64,000 nt of DNA from Porcipelethomonas sp964621265 (GTDB taxonomy: Bacteria > Bacillota > Clostridia > Oscillospirales > Ruminococcaceae), in assembly GCA_964621265.1 (NCBI GenBank), contig CAZULQ010000002.1, positions 62,001-126,000 of the forward strand, read 5' to 3'. How positions within the stretch are numbered: the first letter of the stretch is position 1; each line of letters begins with the position of its first letter. The notes beneath the pieces were generated by a model that saw nothing but the letters and a program-made list of their open reading frames with translations, was not told the origin of the DNA and ran no database searches. Shown in pieces: positions 51,518 to 59,007 of the stretch. Position numbers and translations under genes: made by a program.

Positions 51518-52159
51518 TTAAAACCCGTGACGGGCAAGAAAATCCCTTGTTATTCTGCTTTCGTTTTTATTCTGTGTTCCCAAAAGCTTTTCTACATATT
51601 TTGCAATCATATCGTTTTCAAGATTTACAATGTCGCCGCACTTTTTCTCCGACAAAATCGTCTCGGAAGAAGTGTGCGGAATAATCGAAACGCCGAAAGA
51701 CTTGTCGTTTACTTCTGTAACCGTAAGGCTTATGCCGTCGATTGCAACAGAGCCTTTTTCTATGATATATCGCAGGATTGCGCTGTCCGCTGAGATTGTG
51801 TATCTCACAGCGTTTCCGTCATTTTTTATCTGAGCTATAACGCCCGTTCCGTCAACGTGGCCTGCAACGATGTGTCCGCCGAATCTGCCGTCCGCCGCCA
51901 TAGCCCTTTCAAGATTTACATGGCTGCCTGCCTTAAGGCTTCCGAGCGAGCTGCGGCTTAAGGTTTCGTTCATGACGTCTGCTGTGAACGTATCGCCGTT
52001 TATTTCTGCGGCTGTCAGACACACGCCGTTTACAGCAACGCTGTCCCCGATTTTAAGGTCGGAAAAAATCTTTTTGGCGCAGATTACAAGCTTCGACTCG
52101 CTTGCGCCCTTTTTCACAGCGGCAATACTGCCGATTTCCTCGACAATTCCCGTAAACAT
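51518..52159 (-). CDS. ribE: Riboflavin synthase alpha subunit
   Basis: 213 residues with two tandem lumazine-binding repeats: MFTGIVEEIGS at the N-terminus, GDSVAVNGVCLTA near 40, and GSVAIDGISLTVTEV near 135. Converts two lumazines into riboflavin. Starts on the stop of ribD (TGATG overlap). Confidence 0.96.
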   Translation of the reverse strand: MFTGIVEEIGSIAAVKKGASESKLVICAKKIFSDLKIGDSVAVNGVCLTAAEINGDTFTADVMNETLSRSSLGSLKAGSHVNLERAMAADGRFGGHIVAGHVDGTGVIAQIKNDGNAVRYTISADSAILRYIIEKGSVAIDGISLTVTEVNDKSFGVSIIPHTSSETILSEKKCGDIVNLENDMIAKYVEKLLGTQNKNESRITRDFLARHGF

Positions 52160-53244
52160 CAGTCAGCCACCTCCCATTCAATCATAAAGTCCCCGTCATA
52201 GTTTTCAATTTTCGGATTTTTAAGCATAAAGGCGTCGGCAGGCGCAGACACGCCAGGTCCTCCGACAGGCGTAAAGCCTTCACTTCCGCCGAATATTTTC
52301 GGGGCAATGTATGCCTGAACCTTGTTTACAATTCCCGCTTTCAGTGCGCTGAAATTAAGCTCTGAGCCGCCCTCTAAAAGTATGCTGTCAATCTTCATTT
52401 TATAAAGCATTTTCATAAGCTCACGCAAATCAATGCGTCCGTCCTTTTCGGGCACTCTCAGAATTGTAACACCCATGCTTTCAAAATATTCCGCATTCTG
52501 CGCCTTTTCAAGACACGCTATAACAGTCGGGACTTCCTTTGCAGTTTTTACAATTTCGCAGTCCTGCGGTGTGCGCAGTAAACTGTCGCATATAATCCTC
52601 ACAGGATTTCTGCCGTTTTCAAGGCGGCATGTAAGACTCGGATTGTCGGCTGAAACTGTTCCGACTCCGACCATAATCCCCGTATATTTAAGTCTGCTTT
52701 TCTGGACGTTTTCTCTTGCGCTCTCCCCTGTTATCCATCTGGATTTACCGGTATAGCAGGCGATTTTCCCGTCCGCCGTCATGGCGTATTTCATCACGAC
52801 AAAAGGCGTATCATGGGTTATATAATGAAAGAACACATCGTTTATTCTGTCACATTCTTCTCTTAAGATTCCCTCTTCAACCTCAATACCATGTTCTCTG
52901 AGAATCTGCGCCCCCTTGCCTGCAACAAGAGGATTCGGATCGTGAGAGCCGATATATACCTTTTTTATACCGCTTTCGATTATAGCTTCAGTACACGGCG
53001 GCGTTTTGCCGTAGTGACAGCACGGTTCAAGCGTAACATATATTTCAGCGCCTGACATATCCTCTTTGCAGTTATTTATAGCATTACGCTCAGCGTGAAG
53101 CTCGCCGCATTTATGATGATAGTCACGGCTTATTATCCTGCCGTCCTTTACTATCACAGCGCCGACCATTGGATTCGGGCTTACAAACCCCATTCCCTTC
53201 AAAGCCTCCTTCAGCGCCTCTTTCATGAATTCTTCCTTAGTCAA
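52159..53244 (-). CDS. ribD: Riboflavin deaminase/reductase
   Basis: 361 residues with a TTG start at 53244; GGAGG (53254-53250) lies 5 nt upstream. The frame is open further up, but that part overlaps the terminator region. Deaminase domain: GELHAERNAINNC near 50 and TLEPCCHYGKTPPCTEAI near 75 (zinc Cys/His); reductase domain from about 150, with PLILEGGSELN-type ILLEGGSELN near 295. Second and third steps of the pathway. First gene of the operon behind the FMN riboswitch. Confidence 0.95.
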   Translation of the reverse strand: MTKEEFMKEALKEALKGMGFVSPNPMVGAVIVKDGRIISRDYHHKCGELHAERNAINNCKEDMSGAEIYVTLEPCCHYGKTPPCTEAIIESGIKKVYIGSHDPNPLVAGKGAQILREHGIEVEEGILREECDRINDVFFHYITHDTPFVVMKYAMTADGKIACYTGKSRWITGESARENVQKSRLKYTGIMVGVGTVSADNPSLTCRLENGRNPVRIICDSLLRTPQDCEIVKTAKEVPTVIACLEKAQNAEYFESMGVTILRVPEKDGRIDLRELMKMLYKMKIDSILLEGGSELNFSALKAGIVNKVQAYIAPKIFGGSEGFTPVGGPGVSAPADAFMLKNPKIENYDGDFMIEWEVAD

Positions 53245-53254
53245 AACAGCCTCC

Positions 53255-53294
53255 AAAAAAACAAAAAGCACCCGCATTTTTTCAATTCGGGCGC
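53255..53294 (-). terminator. Terminator of rib leader (expression platform)
   Basis: Minus-strand stem GCGCCCG (53294-53288) with CGGGTGC (53274-53268; one G-U), 13-nt loop, then TTTTTGTTTTTTT. It ends about 10 nt before the ribD start codon. Formation with bound FMN would stop transcription. Confidence 0.8.
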
Positions 53295-53302
53295 AAAATA
53301 AT

Positions 53303-53328
53303 CCCCCGAAGCCAAAGCGTTACGGGGG
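53303..53328 (-). other. Leader hairpin between FMN aptamer and terminator
   Basis: CCCCCG (53303-53308) pairs with CGGGGG (53323-53328) around a 14-nt loop; likely part of the switch between anti-terminator and terminator. Confidence 0.5.
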
Positions 53329-53345
53329 CGTGTAAATTCATATTT

Positions 53346-53455
53346 ATCTTCTTTCATCCAGACTTTTACTGTCGGTTCCGGAATTTCACCGAATCGTGCC
53401 CATAAGGCTCGCAGACTTTAACTGCCGGTAGGGAATCAAACCCTGCCCCGAAGAT
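53346..53455 (-). promoter_or_regulatory. FMN riboswitch (RFN element)
   Basis: The minus strand begins ATCTTCGGGGCAGGG, contains ATTCCCTACCGGC, GTCTGCGAGC, GATTCGGTGAAATTCCGGAACCGACAG (here broken in the middle: GATTCGGTGAAATTCCG and GGAACCGACAG) and ends GTCTGGATGAAAGAAGAT: the conserved six-helix RFN pattern. Lies between the rib promoter and ribD with a downstream terminator. Confidence 0.97.
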
Positions 53456-53469
53456 TATTCGTTTTTTTC

Positions 53470-53498
53470 ATTGTATCACTATTATACCGTGTTGTCAA
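53470..53498 (-). promoter_or_regulatory. Promoter of riboflavin operon
   Basis: Minus strand TTGACA (53498-53493), 17-nt spacer, TACAAT (53475-53470), just before the FMN aptamer. Confidence 0.9.
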
Positions 53499-53528
53499 TA
53501 GGAAATACACAGAATTATTGTTATGCAA

Positions 53529-53557
53529 TTGACTTGTGTCGGAATTTGCTATATAAT
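53529..53557 (+). promoter_or_regulatory. Promoter of small RNA-like unit
   Basis: TTGACT (53529-53534), 17-nt spacer, TATAAT (53552-53557); divergent from the rib promoter with about 30 bp between the -35 boxes. Confidence 0.8.
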
Positions 53558-53562
53558 ATATT

Positions 53563-53644
53563 TTAAGGCATACCTTAAACGGTAGGCGGGTGCGTGACCG
53601 CACAGGACAAAACGTTTCTCAGCTTTTGAGGAGCGTTTTCTTTT
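53563..53644 (+). ncRNA. Candidate small structured RNA (about 82 nt)
   Basis: Three consecutive hairpins between a promoter and a T-run: TTAAGG-cata-CCTTAA (53563-53578), GTGCG-tgac-CGCAC (53590-53603), and a 13-bp terminator stem (53609-53621 with 53627-53639) followed by CTTTT. No start codon with a ribosome site and no gene follow before rnhA, which has its own promoter. Could be a free small RNA or a riboswitch/attenuator that lost its gene; I recognise no known class. Confidence 0.55.
53609..53644 (+). terminator. Terminator of small RNA unit
   Basis: 13-bp stem with two G-U pairs, 5-nt loop GCTTT, and CTTTT tail. Confidence 0.8.
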
Positions 53645-53862
53645 ATGTCTCGACCATTTATTTTGTAGGGAACGGTGCCTTCGACGTCACTTCAATGTAA
53701 AGAAATAATCGCCCCACTACCACATAGGACGACTATTTTTAGCCTAACTATTCGGGAACGACCGTCTATCGGTATGCCCCTTTTTTATTATTATACAATT
53801 TTTATTCTATTATGTCAAGTGACCTTAATCTCAAAAAATAATGTTATCACAGGCTAACAAAC
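53645..53862. other. Non-coding stretch, possible degenerate repeat
   Basis: No coding frame. GGGAACG occurs twice (53668-53674 and 53754-53760), each followed by a short CG-rich element, suggesting a decayed intergenic repeat. A weak ACCG/CGGT hairpin with T6 lies at about 53760-53786. Nothing else is seen. Confidence 0.3.
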
Positions 53863-53891
53863 TTGATATATCTCCGAAAAAATGGTATAAT
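53863..53891 (+). promoter_or_regulatory. Promoter of rnhA
   Basis: TTGATA (53863-53868), 17-nt spacer, TATAAT (53886-53891); the mRNA leader would be only about 16-25 nt. Confidence 0.8.
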
Positions 53892-53913
53892 AATATGAAA
53901 TGATAAAAAGAAG

Positions 53914-54360
53914 GTGAACAGTATCAAAAAAGTTGAGATTTTTACCGACGGTGCATGCAGCGGAAATCCGGGTCCGGGGGGATACGGAGTTATTCTCCGT
54001 TTCGGCGAGCATGTAAAGGAGCTTTCGGGCGGCGAGCATGAAACCACAAACAACCGCATGGAGCTTTCGGGCGTTATATGCGGTCTTTCGGCACTAAAAG
54101 AGCCTTGCGAGGTTTTACTTACAACCGACAGCAAATATGTCGTTGACAGCGTAACAAAGGGATGGGTCTATGGCTGGAAGAAAAAAGGCTGGATTAAATC
54201 CGACAAAAAGCCTGCGCTGAACGTTGACCTCTGGGAAAAGCTTCTTCCACTGCTTGAAATGCACAAGGTAACCTTCAACTGGGTAAAGGGACATGCGGGG
54301 CACCCCGAAAACGAGCGCTGTGACCAGCTTGCTGTTATACAGCGTGACCTGCACTCATAA
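53914..54360 (+). CDS. rnhA: Ribonuclease HI
   Basis: 148 residues if GTG 53914 is the start. Catalytic D-E-D-D set: Asp in FTDGACSGNPGPGGYG near residue 10, Glu in NRMELSGVI near 48, Asp in TTDSKYVVDS near 70, and Asp in NERCDQL near 138. Cleaves RNA in RNA-DNA hybrids. Start is uncertain: the AAGAAGG site overlaps the GTG and instead sits 8 nt before ATC 53923; see findings. It lies 39 bp before iscS, which may be co-transcribed. Confidence 0.94.
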   Translation: MNSIKKVEIFTDGACSGNPGPGGYGVILRFGEHVKELSGGEHETTNNRMELSGVICGLSALKEPCEVLLTTDSKYVVDSVTKGWVYGWKKKGWIKSDKKPALNVDLWEKLLPLLEMHKVTFNWVKGHAGHPENERCDQLAVIQRDLHS

Positions 54361-54399
54361 TTTCAGATACTTACACCACATATAAAAGAGGTTTTACAA

Positions 54400-55587
54400 A
54401 TGGAAAAAAGATTTATCTATGCGGACAATGCCGCTACAACAAAGGTTTCAAAGCCTGTTTTAGACGCAATGCTCCCATATTTCACAGAGCATTACGGCAA
54501 TGCTTCCAGCATCTATGAGCTTGGCAGAAACGCCAAGAGAGACCTTGAAAACGCAAGAGAAGCCGTTGCAAAGACAATCGGTGCTGAGGCAAGGGAAATT
54601 TACTTCACAAGCTGTGGCTCTGAATCTGACAACTGGGCTATCCGAATGGTTTGTGAGCGTCTTGCCGCAAAGGGCAAAAAGCATATCATCACTTCTGTTT
54701 TTGAGCATCATGCAGTACTCCATGTCTGTCAGGCACTTGAAAAACAGGGCTTTGAGGTGACATATCTTCCTGTTTACGATAACGGCATCGTAAAGGCTGA
54801 GGACGTTAAGAACGCAATCCGTGAGGACACAGCTTTAGTTACTATCATGTATGCAAACAACGAAATCGGTACAATCCAGCCGATTGAGGAAATTGCGGCT
54901 GTCTGTCATGAAAGGGACGTTCTTTTCCACACAGACGCTGTTCAGGCTGTCGGCCACGTTAAGATTGACGTCAAGGCACAGGGCATTGACATGCTCTCGA
55001 TTTCGGGTCATAAGATTCACGCTCAGAAGGGCGTTGGTGCGCTTTATGTAAGAAAAGGGATTCCTGTTACAAACTTTATCTGCGGCGGCGCTCAGGAACG
55101 CAACAAGCGTGCGGGAACAGAAAATCTCCCTGCAATCATAGGCTTTGCAAAGGCTATGGAAATTGCCAATACCGATATCGAGGAAAGAGCCGCTAAAACA
55201 GCAGTAATGCGTGACAAGCTTATTGACGGTATCTTAAAGCTTCCACGCACACGCTTAAACGGTGACAGAGAAAAGCGCCTTCCGGGAACAGTCAACATTT
55301 CAATCGAGGGCATCGAGGGCGAAAGCTTACTTCTCATGCTTGACTTAAACGGCATCTGCGCATCATCGGGTTCAGCCTGTACATCAGGTTCGCTCGACCC
55401 TTCACATGTCCTCCTTTCACTCGGCTTAAAGCATGAAATTGCACACGGCTCACTCAGACTTTCAATTGACGAATATACAACAGAAGAGGACGTTGACTAT
55501 ATTCTCGAGGTTGTACCAAAGGTTGTAAACCGACTCCGTGAAATGTCACCGCTCTGGGAACGTATCTGCAAGGAGGAATCAATTTAG
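54400..55587 (+). CDS. iscS: Cysteine desulfurase (IscS/NifS)
   Basis: 395 residues. Class V aminotransferase: YADNAATTKVS near residue 8, HHAV near 103 (stacking His), and the PLP lysine in ISGHKIHAQKG near 205. The catalytic Cys lies in the loop CASSGSACTSGSLDPSHV near 327. Supplies sulfur for Fe-S clusters and tRNA thiolation. Followed by a small barrel protein and iscU, a minimal ISC operon. Confidence 0.96.
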   Translation: MEKRFIYADNAATTKVSKPVLDAMLPYFTEHYGNASSIYELGRNAKRDLENAREAVAKTIGAEAREIYFTSCGSESDNWAIRMVCERLAAKGKKHIITSVFEHHAVLHVCQALEKQGFEVTYLPVYDNGIVKAEDVKNAIREDTALVTIMYANNEIGTIQPIEEIAAVCHERDVLFHTDAVQAVGHVKIDVKAQGIDMLSISGHKIHAQKGVGALYVRKGIPVTNFICGGAQERNKRAGTENLPAIIGFAKAMEIANTDIEERAAKTAVMRDKLIDGILKLPRTRLNGDREKRLPGTVNISIEGIEGESLLLMLDLNGICASSGSACTSGSLDPSHVLLSLGLKHEIAHGSLRLSIDEYTTEEDVDYILEVVPKVVNRLREMSPLWERICKEESI

Positions 55588-55588
55588 C

Positions 55589-56008
55589 TTGAAGCTTACG
55601 GAAATTTTCAAAAGGCTGTTTTCACGCCGTTCAAATACGGTTGTGCTTGACAAGGATAAGCTTATGCACAATAAGCCCATAAATCAGCCCGATGTCCCTG
55701 ATGACAAGTCGATTTTTGAAATCGAGCATATAGTTAATATTAAGGAACACGAAACCATTATTTCCGGAAAGATAAAAAGAGGGGTTTTCAGAACGGGCGA
55801 CAGGATTGCTCTTTACAATCCGACGGGCAGTATTCTGAAAGCAGAGGCAGTTATTATAAATATAAAAACTTCGCTTGTTGAAGTAAACAGAATTACGGGC
55901 GGTTTTAACGCGGATTTTCTTATCGAAACACCTGAAGGCTGTCCTGAAATCGAAACAGGCGACAGAGTATATAAAATCCAGGAGGAACTTAAAAATGTTA
56001 TACAGTGA
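55589..56008 (+). CDS. Stand-alone EF-Tu domain 2-like beta-barrel protein
   Basis: 139 residues with a TTG start at 55589 (AGGAGG 12 nt upstream), 1 bp after the iscS stop; it overlaps iscU by 14 bp. The N-terminal 45 residues are basic and disordered-looking (KLTEIFKRLFSRRS); residues 50-130 match a translation-factor domain 2 barrel: FEIEHIVNIKEHETIISGKI, RGVFRTGDRIALYNP, then GCPEIETGDRVYKI. No GTPase domain is present. Function unknown; sandwiched position points to a role with Fe-S assembly or tRNA thiolation. It could also be a fragment of a former translation GTPase. Confidence 0.8.
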   Translation: MKLTEIFKRLFSRRSNTVVLDKDKLMHNKPINQPDVPDDKSIFEIEHIVNIKEHETIISGKIKRGVFRTGDRIALYNPTGSILKAEAVIINIKTSLVEVNRITGGFNADFLIETPEGCPEIETGDRVYKIQEELKNVIQ

Positions 56009-56417
56009 AAAGGTTTTAGACCATTTTTCAAATCCAAGAAATGTCGGTGAAATCGAAAATGCCGACGGTATCGGTGAAGTCGGCAACGCTAAGTGCGGCG
56101 ACATCATGAAGATGTACCTTAAAATTGACGGTGGAATCATCACAGACGTAAAGTTCAAGACATTCGGCTGCGGTGCGGCTGTTGCAACATCTTCAATGGC
56201 AACAGAGCTTATAAAGGGCAAGCCTATTGAGGACGCTTTAAAGCTTACAAACAAGGCTGTTGTTGAAGCTCTTGACGGACTTCCTGATGTAAAGCTCCAC
56301 TGCTCAGTTCTCGCTGAACAGGCTATCAAGTCAGCGCTTTCTGACTACTACACAAGACAGGGCATCGACCCACTGCCAATCGTCGGTGAAATCGGCGAAT
56401 GTGAACATTGTCACTGA
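55995..56417 (+). CDS. iscU: Iron-sulfur scaffold protein IscU/NifU-type
   Basis: 140 residues. Conserved scaffold cysteines: AKCGD near residue 33, FGCGAA near 55 and LHCSVLAEQA near 101; SSMATELIKG between them. It ends with CEHCH. Assembles [2Fe-2S]/[4Fe-4S] clusters with sulfur from IscS. AGGAGG 8 nt before the ATG. It overlaps the barrel gene by 14 bp. Confidence 0.95.
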   Translation: MLYSEKVLDHFSNPRNVGEIENADGIGEVGNAKCGDIMKMYLKIDGGIITDVKFKTFGCGAAVATSSMATELIKGKPIEDALKLTNKAVVEALDGLPDVKLHCSVLAEQAIKSALSDYYTRQGIDPLPIVGEIGECEHCH

Positions 56418-56430
56418 TTATATAAATAAA

Positions 56431-56462
56431 AAAGGAGAGACCCGAGGGTCTCTCTTTTTTTA
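56431..56462 (+). terminator. Terminator after iscU
   Basis: Stem GGAGAGACC / GGTCTCTC with a short loop and TTTTTTT. Confidence 0.9.
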
Positions 56463-56468
56463 ATGTAA

Positions 56469-56837
56469 TTATTCAAAAGGCTTATTAGCTAAGATTATAT
56501 ATATAACAAGCCAAACCGGCCAAACCGGTAAAAATACAAAAGCAAGTCTAATAGCCCACGGAGTAATATTCCAATATTTTCCAAGGCCTGTACAAACACC
56601 TGCCAATATTTTGCCATTTGCAACTCTTTTAAAATCATTCATAAAAGAACTGCCATTATTGCTAAATGAGTTATTATTTGAAATCTGGTAACCGCACCCT
56701 AAACAAATTGCTTGATTTTCATTTACAGGTTTACCGCAATTCATACAGAATTTTGAGCCTCTTTTAGGGTCAAATCCACAATTCAAGCAAGCAGCAGCAT
56801 TTGCATCGACTTGGTTTCCGCAATTTTTACAATACAT
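56469..56837 (-). CDS. Zinc-ribbon and PspC-domain membrane protein
   Basis: 122 residues. Two zinc ribbons CKNCG...CLNCG and CMNCG...CLGCG (residues 3-55), an Asn/Ser-rich linker, and a PspC domain (about 70-122) with RVANGKILAGVCTGLGKYWNITPWAIRL and a membrane helix at the end. PspC domains act in phage-shock type envelope stress responses. Its G+C looks lower (about 35 %) than that of iscU (about 45 %). Divergent from the XRE gene; no downstream partner. Confidence 0.88.
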   Translation of the reverse strand: MYCKNCGNQVDANAAACLNCGFDPKRGSKFCMNCGKPVNENQAICLGCGYQISNNNSFSNNGSSFMNDFKRVANGKILAGVCTGLGKYWNITPWAIRLAFVFLPVWPVWLVIYIILANKPFE

Positions 56838-56962
56838 AATTTAAACCTCCAATAATTATTTTCTATATTATACCACAAGCACTACTATATGTCAATATTC
56901 AGCACATACAGTTCGTGTATAAGTTGTTTGTTTATATTGTATAATTATAGTGGTGATGAATA

Positions 56963-57310
56963 ATGGATATTTACAATGATGAAATAGATTTTGCAAAAAT
57001 AGGCCAAAAGGTAAAGATTAAACGTCAAGAACTCGGTATGTCACAGGAACAACTTGCAGAAGCCTGTGATATTTCCTATTCATATATAGGGCATATAGAA
57101 AGGGCGTCACGAAACCTTTCGCTCAATACTGCGATAAGACTTTCACAAGTGTTAAACATAAGCCTTGATTATCTGTTACTTGATGCAATACCTACTGAGT
57201 CAGCACTTTTTAACAGTATTCAGACAAATCTGAAAAATTATAACCCTAAACAGGTTGAAAAATTTTTAAATGCAGTAAAAATTCTTTCCGAAAATATAGA
57301 TAAGCTATAA
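56963..57310 (+). CDS. XRE-family transcriptional regulator
   Basis: 115 residues. HTH_3 domain (about 12-70): IGQKVKIKRQELGMSQEQLAEACDISYSYIGHIERASRNLS. The C-terminal 40 residues are helical. A TATAAT box at 56940-56945 lies before it; no good -35. Divergent from the PspC gene and likewise AT-rich, so the two may be a regulator-target pair of recent arrival. Confidence 0.92.
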   Translation: MDIYNDEIDFAKIGQKVKIKRQELGMSQEQLAEACDISYSYIGHIERASRNLSLNTAIRLSQVLNISLDYLLLDAIPTESALFNSIQTNLKNYNPKQVEKFLNAVKILSENIDKL

Positions 57311-57338
57311 AAAAGACCGCCTGTAAAAGCGGTCTTTT
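57311..57338. terminator. Terminator between XRE gene and prfC
   Basis: 10-bp stem AAAAGACCGC / GCGGTCTTTT with an 8-nt loop; T-runs on both strands. Confidence 0.9.
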
Positions 57339-57346
57339 GGTTTATA

Positions 57347-58933
57347 TTATTCCCTATTGAAGTCCGAAAGAACAAGTCCTTCATTCTTATCTAGCGCCCA
57401 GTTGATGTTCCATTCACTTGAAAACAGAAGCAGGAAGTTATCCTTAAAGTCCTGTACAAGCTTTGTATCAGAGCTTATAATGAGGTCCTTTACATCACAT
57501 GGTGTCTTGTCAATCCAGCGGATATATGAATACGGAAGCGGTTCACGGATAATCTCAACGTTATATTCATTCTTCATTCGATGCTCGAAAACTTCAAACT
57601 GAAGTACGCCGACAACGCCGACAATAACCTCTTCCATACCTGTGTATGGTTCCTTGAAAATCTGGATAGCACCCTCCTGCGCAATCTGTTCAGTACCCTT
57701 TACAAACTGCTTTCTCTTGAGTGTATCCTTATGTCTGATTCTTGCAAAGTGTTCAGGCGCAAAGGTCGGGATACCCTCAAATGTAACCTTTTTTCTTGGT
57801 GAACATACAGTATCACCGATTGAGAAGATACCCGGGTCGAAAACGCCGATGATATCGCCTGCATACGCACTCTCGATGATTTCTCTTTCCTGTGCCATCA
57901 TCTGCTGTGGCTGTGAAAGGCGCATTTTCTTTCCGCTCTGAACGTGGAGCACTTCCATGTCTCTTTCAAACTTACCCGAACAGATTCTCATGAAAGTAAT
58001 TCTGTCACGGTGAGCCTTGTTCATGTTTGCCTGAATCTTGAACACGAACGCTGAGAATTCCTCATCAAACGGCTCTGCCTTGCCCTCGACACAGGTTCTT
58101 GCAAGCGGTGATGAAGTCATCGCAAGGAAGTTTTCGAGGAACGGCTCAACGCCGAAGTTTGTGAGCGCAGAACCGAAGAATACAGGTGAAAGCTTACCCT
58201 GTCTTACCTGCTCCATGTCAAATTCTTCACTTGCACCGTCAAGAAGCTCAATGTCCTCCTGAAGTGTTTCATGAAGCTGTGCACCGATAAGGTCAGAAAG
58301 TGAGCTGTCATTGAGGTCGACTTCAACAGCGTCAGCCTGCTTGCCGTTACCGTTGGTAGAAAAGCTTATGATATGCTTAGATTTTCTGTCATAAACACCC
58401 TTGAATTCCTTACCCGAACCGATAGGCCAGTTTACAGGGTAAGTCTTGATTCCGAGCTCCTCTTCAATCTGCTCTAAAAGGTCGAAAGGATTTCTCGATT
58501 CACGGTCCATCTTGTTGATGAATGTGAAAATCGGAATGTTTCTCATAACACAGACCTTAAAAAGCTTTCTTGTCTGATTTTCAACACCCTTTGAAGCGTC
58601 GATTACCATTACCGCTGAGTCAGCCGCCATAAGAGTACGGTAGGTATCCTCAGAGAAGTCCTGGTGTCCCGGAGTGTCAAGAATGTTGATGCAGAAGCCG
58701 TCGTACTTGAACTGGAGTACTGATGACGTAACAGAAATACCTCTCTGCTTTTCAATTTCCATCCAGTCTGAAACGGCGTGTCTGTCCGACTTTTTACCCT
58801 TTACAGAACCCGCCTGGTTGATTGCGCCTCCGTATAAAAGAAGCTTTTCTGTAAGTGTTGTTTTACCCGCGTCAGGGTGAGAGATAATGGCGAAGGTACG
58901 CCTTTTGTTTATTTCCTTTTGTAAATCGCTCAA
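57347..58933 (-). CDS. prfC: Peptide chain release factor 3
   Basis: 528 residues with a TTG start at 58933 (GGAGG 58946-58942, 8 nt spacing). Translational GTPase: ISHPDAGKTTLTEKLL near residue 18, RGISVTSSV near 65, LDTPGHQDFSEDTYR near 88, FINKMDRE near 140. RF3 removes RF1/RF2 from the ribosome after termination. A longer in-frame TTG at 58948 overlaps the ribosome site and is unlikely. Confidence 0.96.
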   Translation of the reverse strand: MSDLQKEINKRRTFAIISHPDAGKTTLTEKLLLYGGAINQAGSVKGKKSDRHAVSDWMEIEKQRGISVTSSVLQFKYDGFCINILDTPGHQDFSEDTYRTLMAADSAVMVIDASKGVENQTRKLFKVCVMRNIPIFTFINKMDRESRNPFDLLEQIEEELGIKTYPVNWPIGSGKEFKGVYDRKSKHIISFSTNGNGKQADAVEVDLNDSSLSDLIGAQLHETLQEDIELLDGASEEFDMEQVRQGKLSPVFFGSALTNFGVEPFLENFLAMTSSPLARTCVEGKAEPFDEEFSAFVFKIQANMNKAHRDRITFMRICSGKFERDMEVLHVQSGKKMRLSQPQQMMAQEREIIESAYAGDIIGVFDPGIFSIGDTVCSPRKKVTFEGIPTFAPEHFARIRHKDTLKRKQFVKGTEQIAQEGAIQIFKEPYTGMEEVIVGVVGVLQFEVFEHRMKNEYNVEIIREPLPYSYIRWIDKTPCDVKDLIISSDTKLVQDFKDNFLLLFSSEWNINWALDKNEGLVLSDFNRE

Positions 58934-59007
58934 GTTTTTATCCTCCAAGTATATTTTTATGCATTAATTACTTTTTGTTTATTACACAGGTCTGTAACCT
59001 CTCTTTT

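Noticed and set aside
53645..53790. Small insertion element between the small RNA and rnhA
   Set aside because: The two GGGAACG copies are direct, not terminal inverted repeats, and no target duplication is seen.
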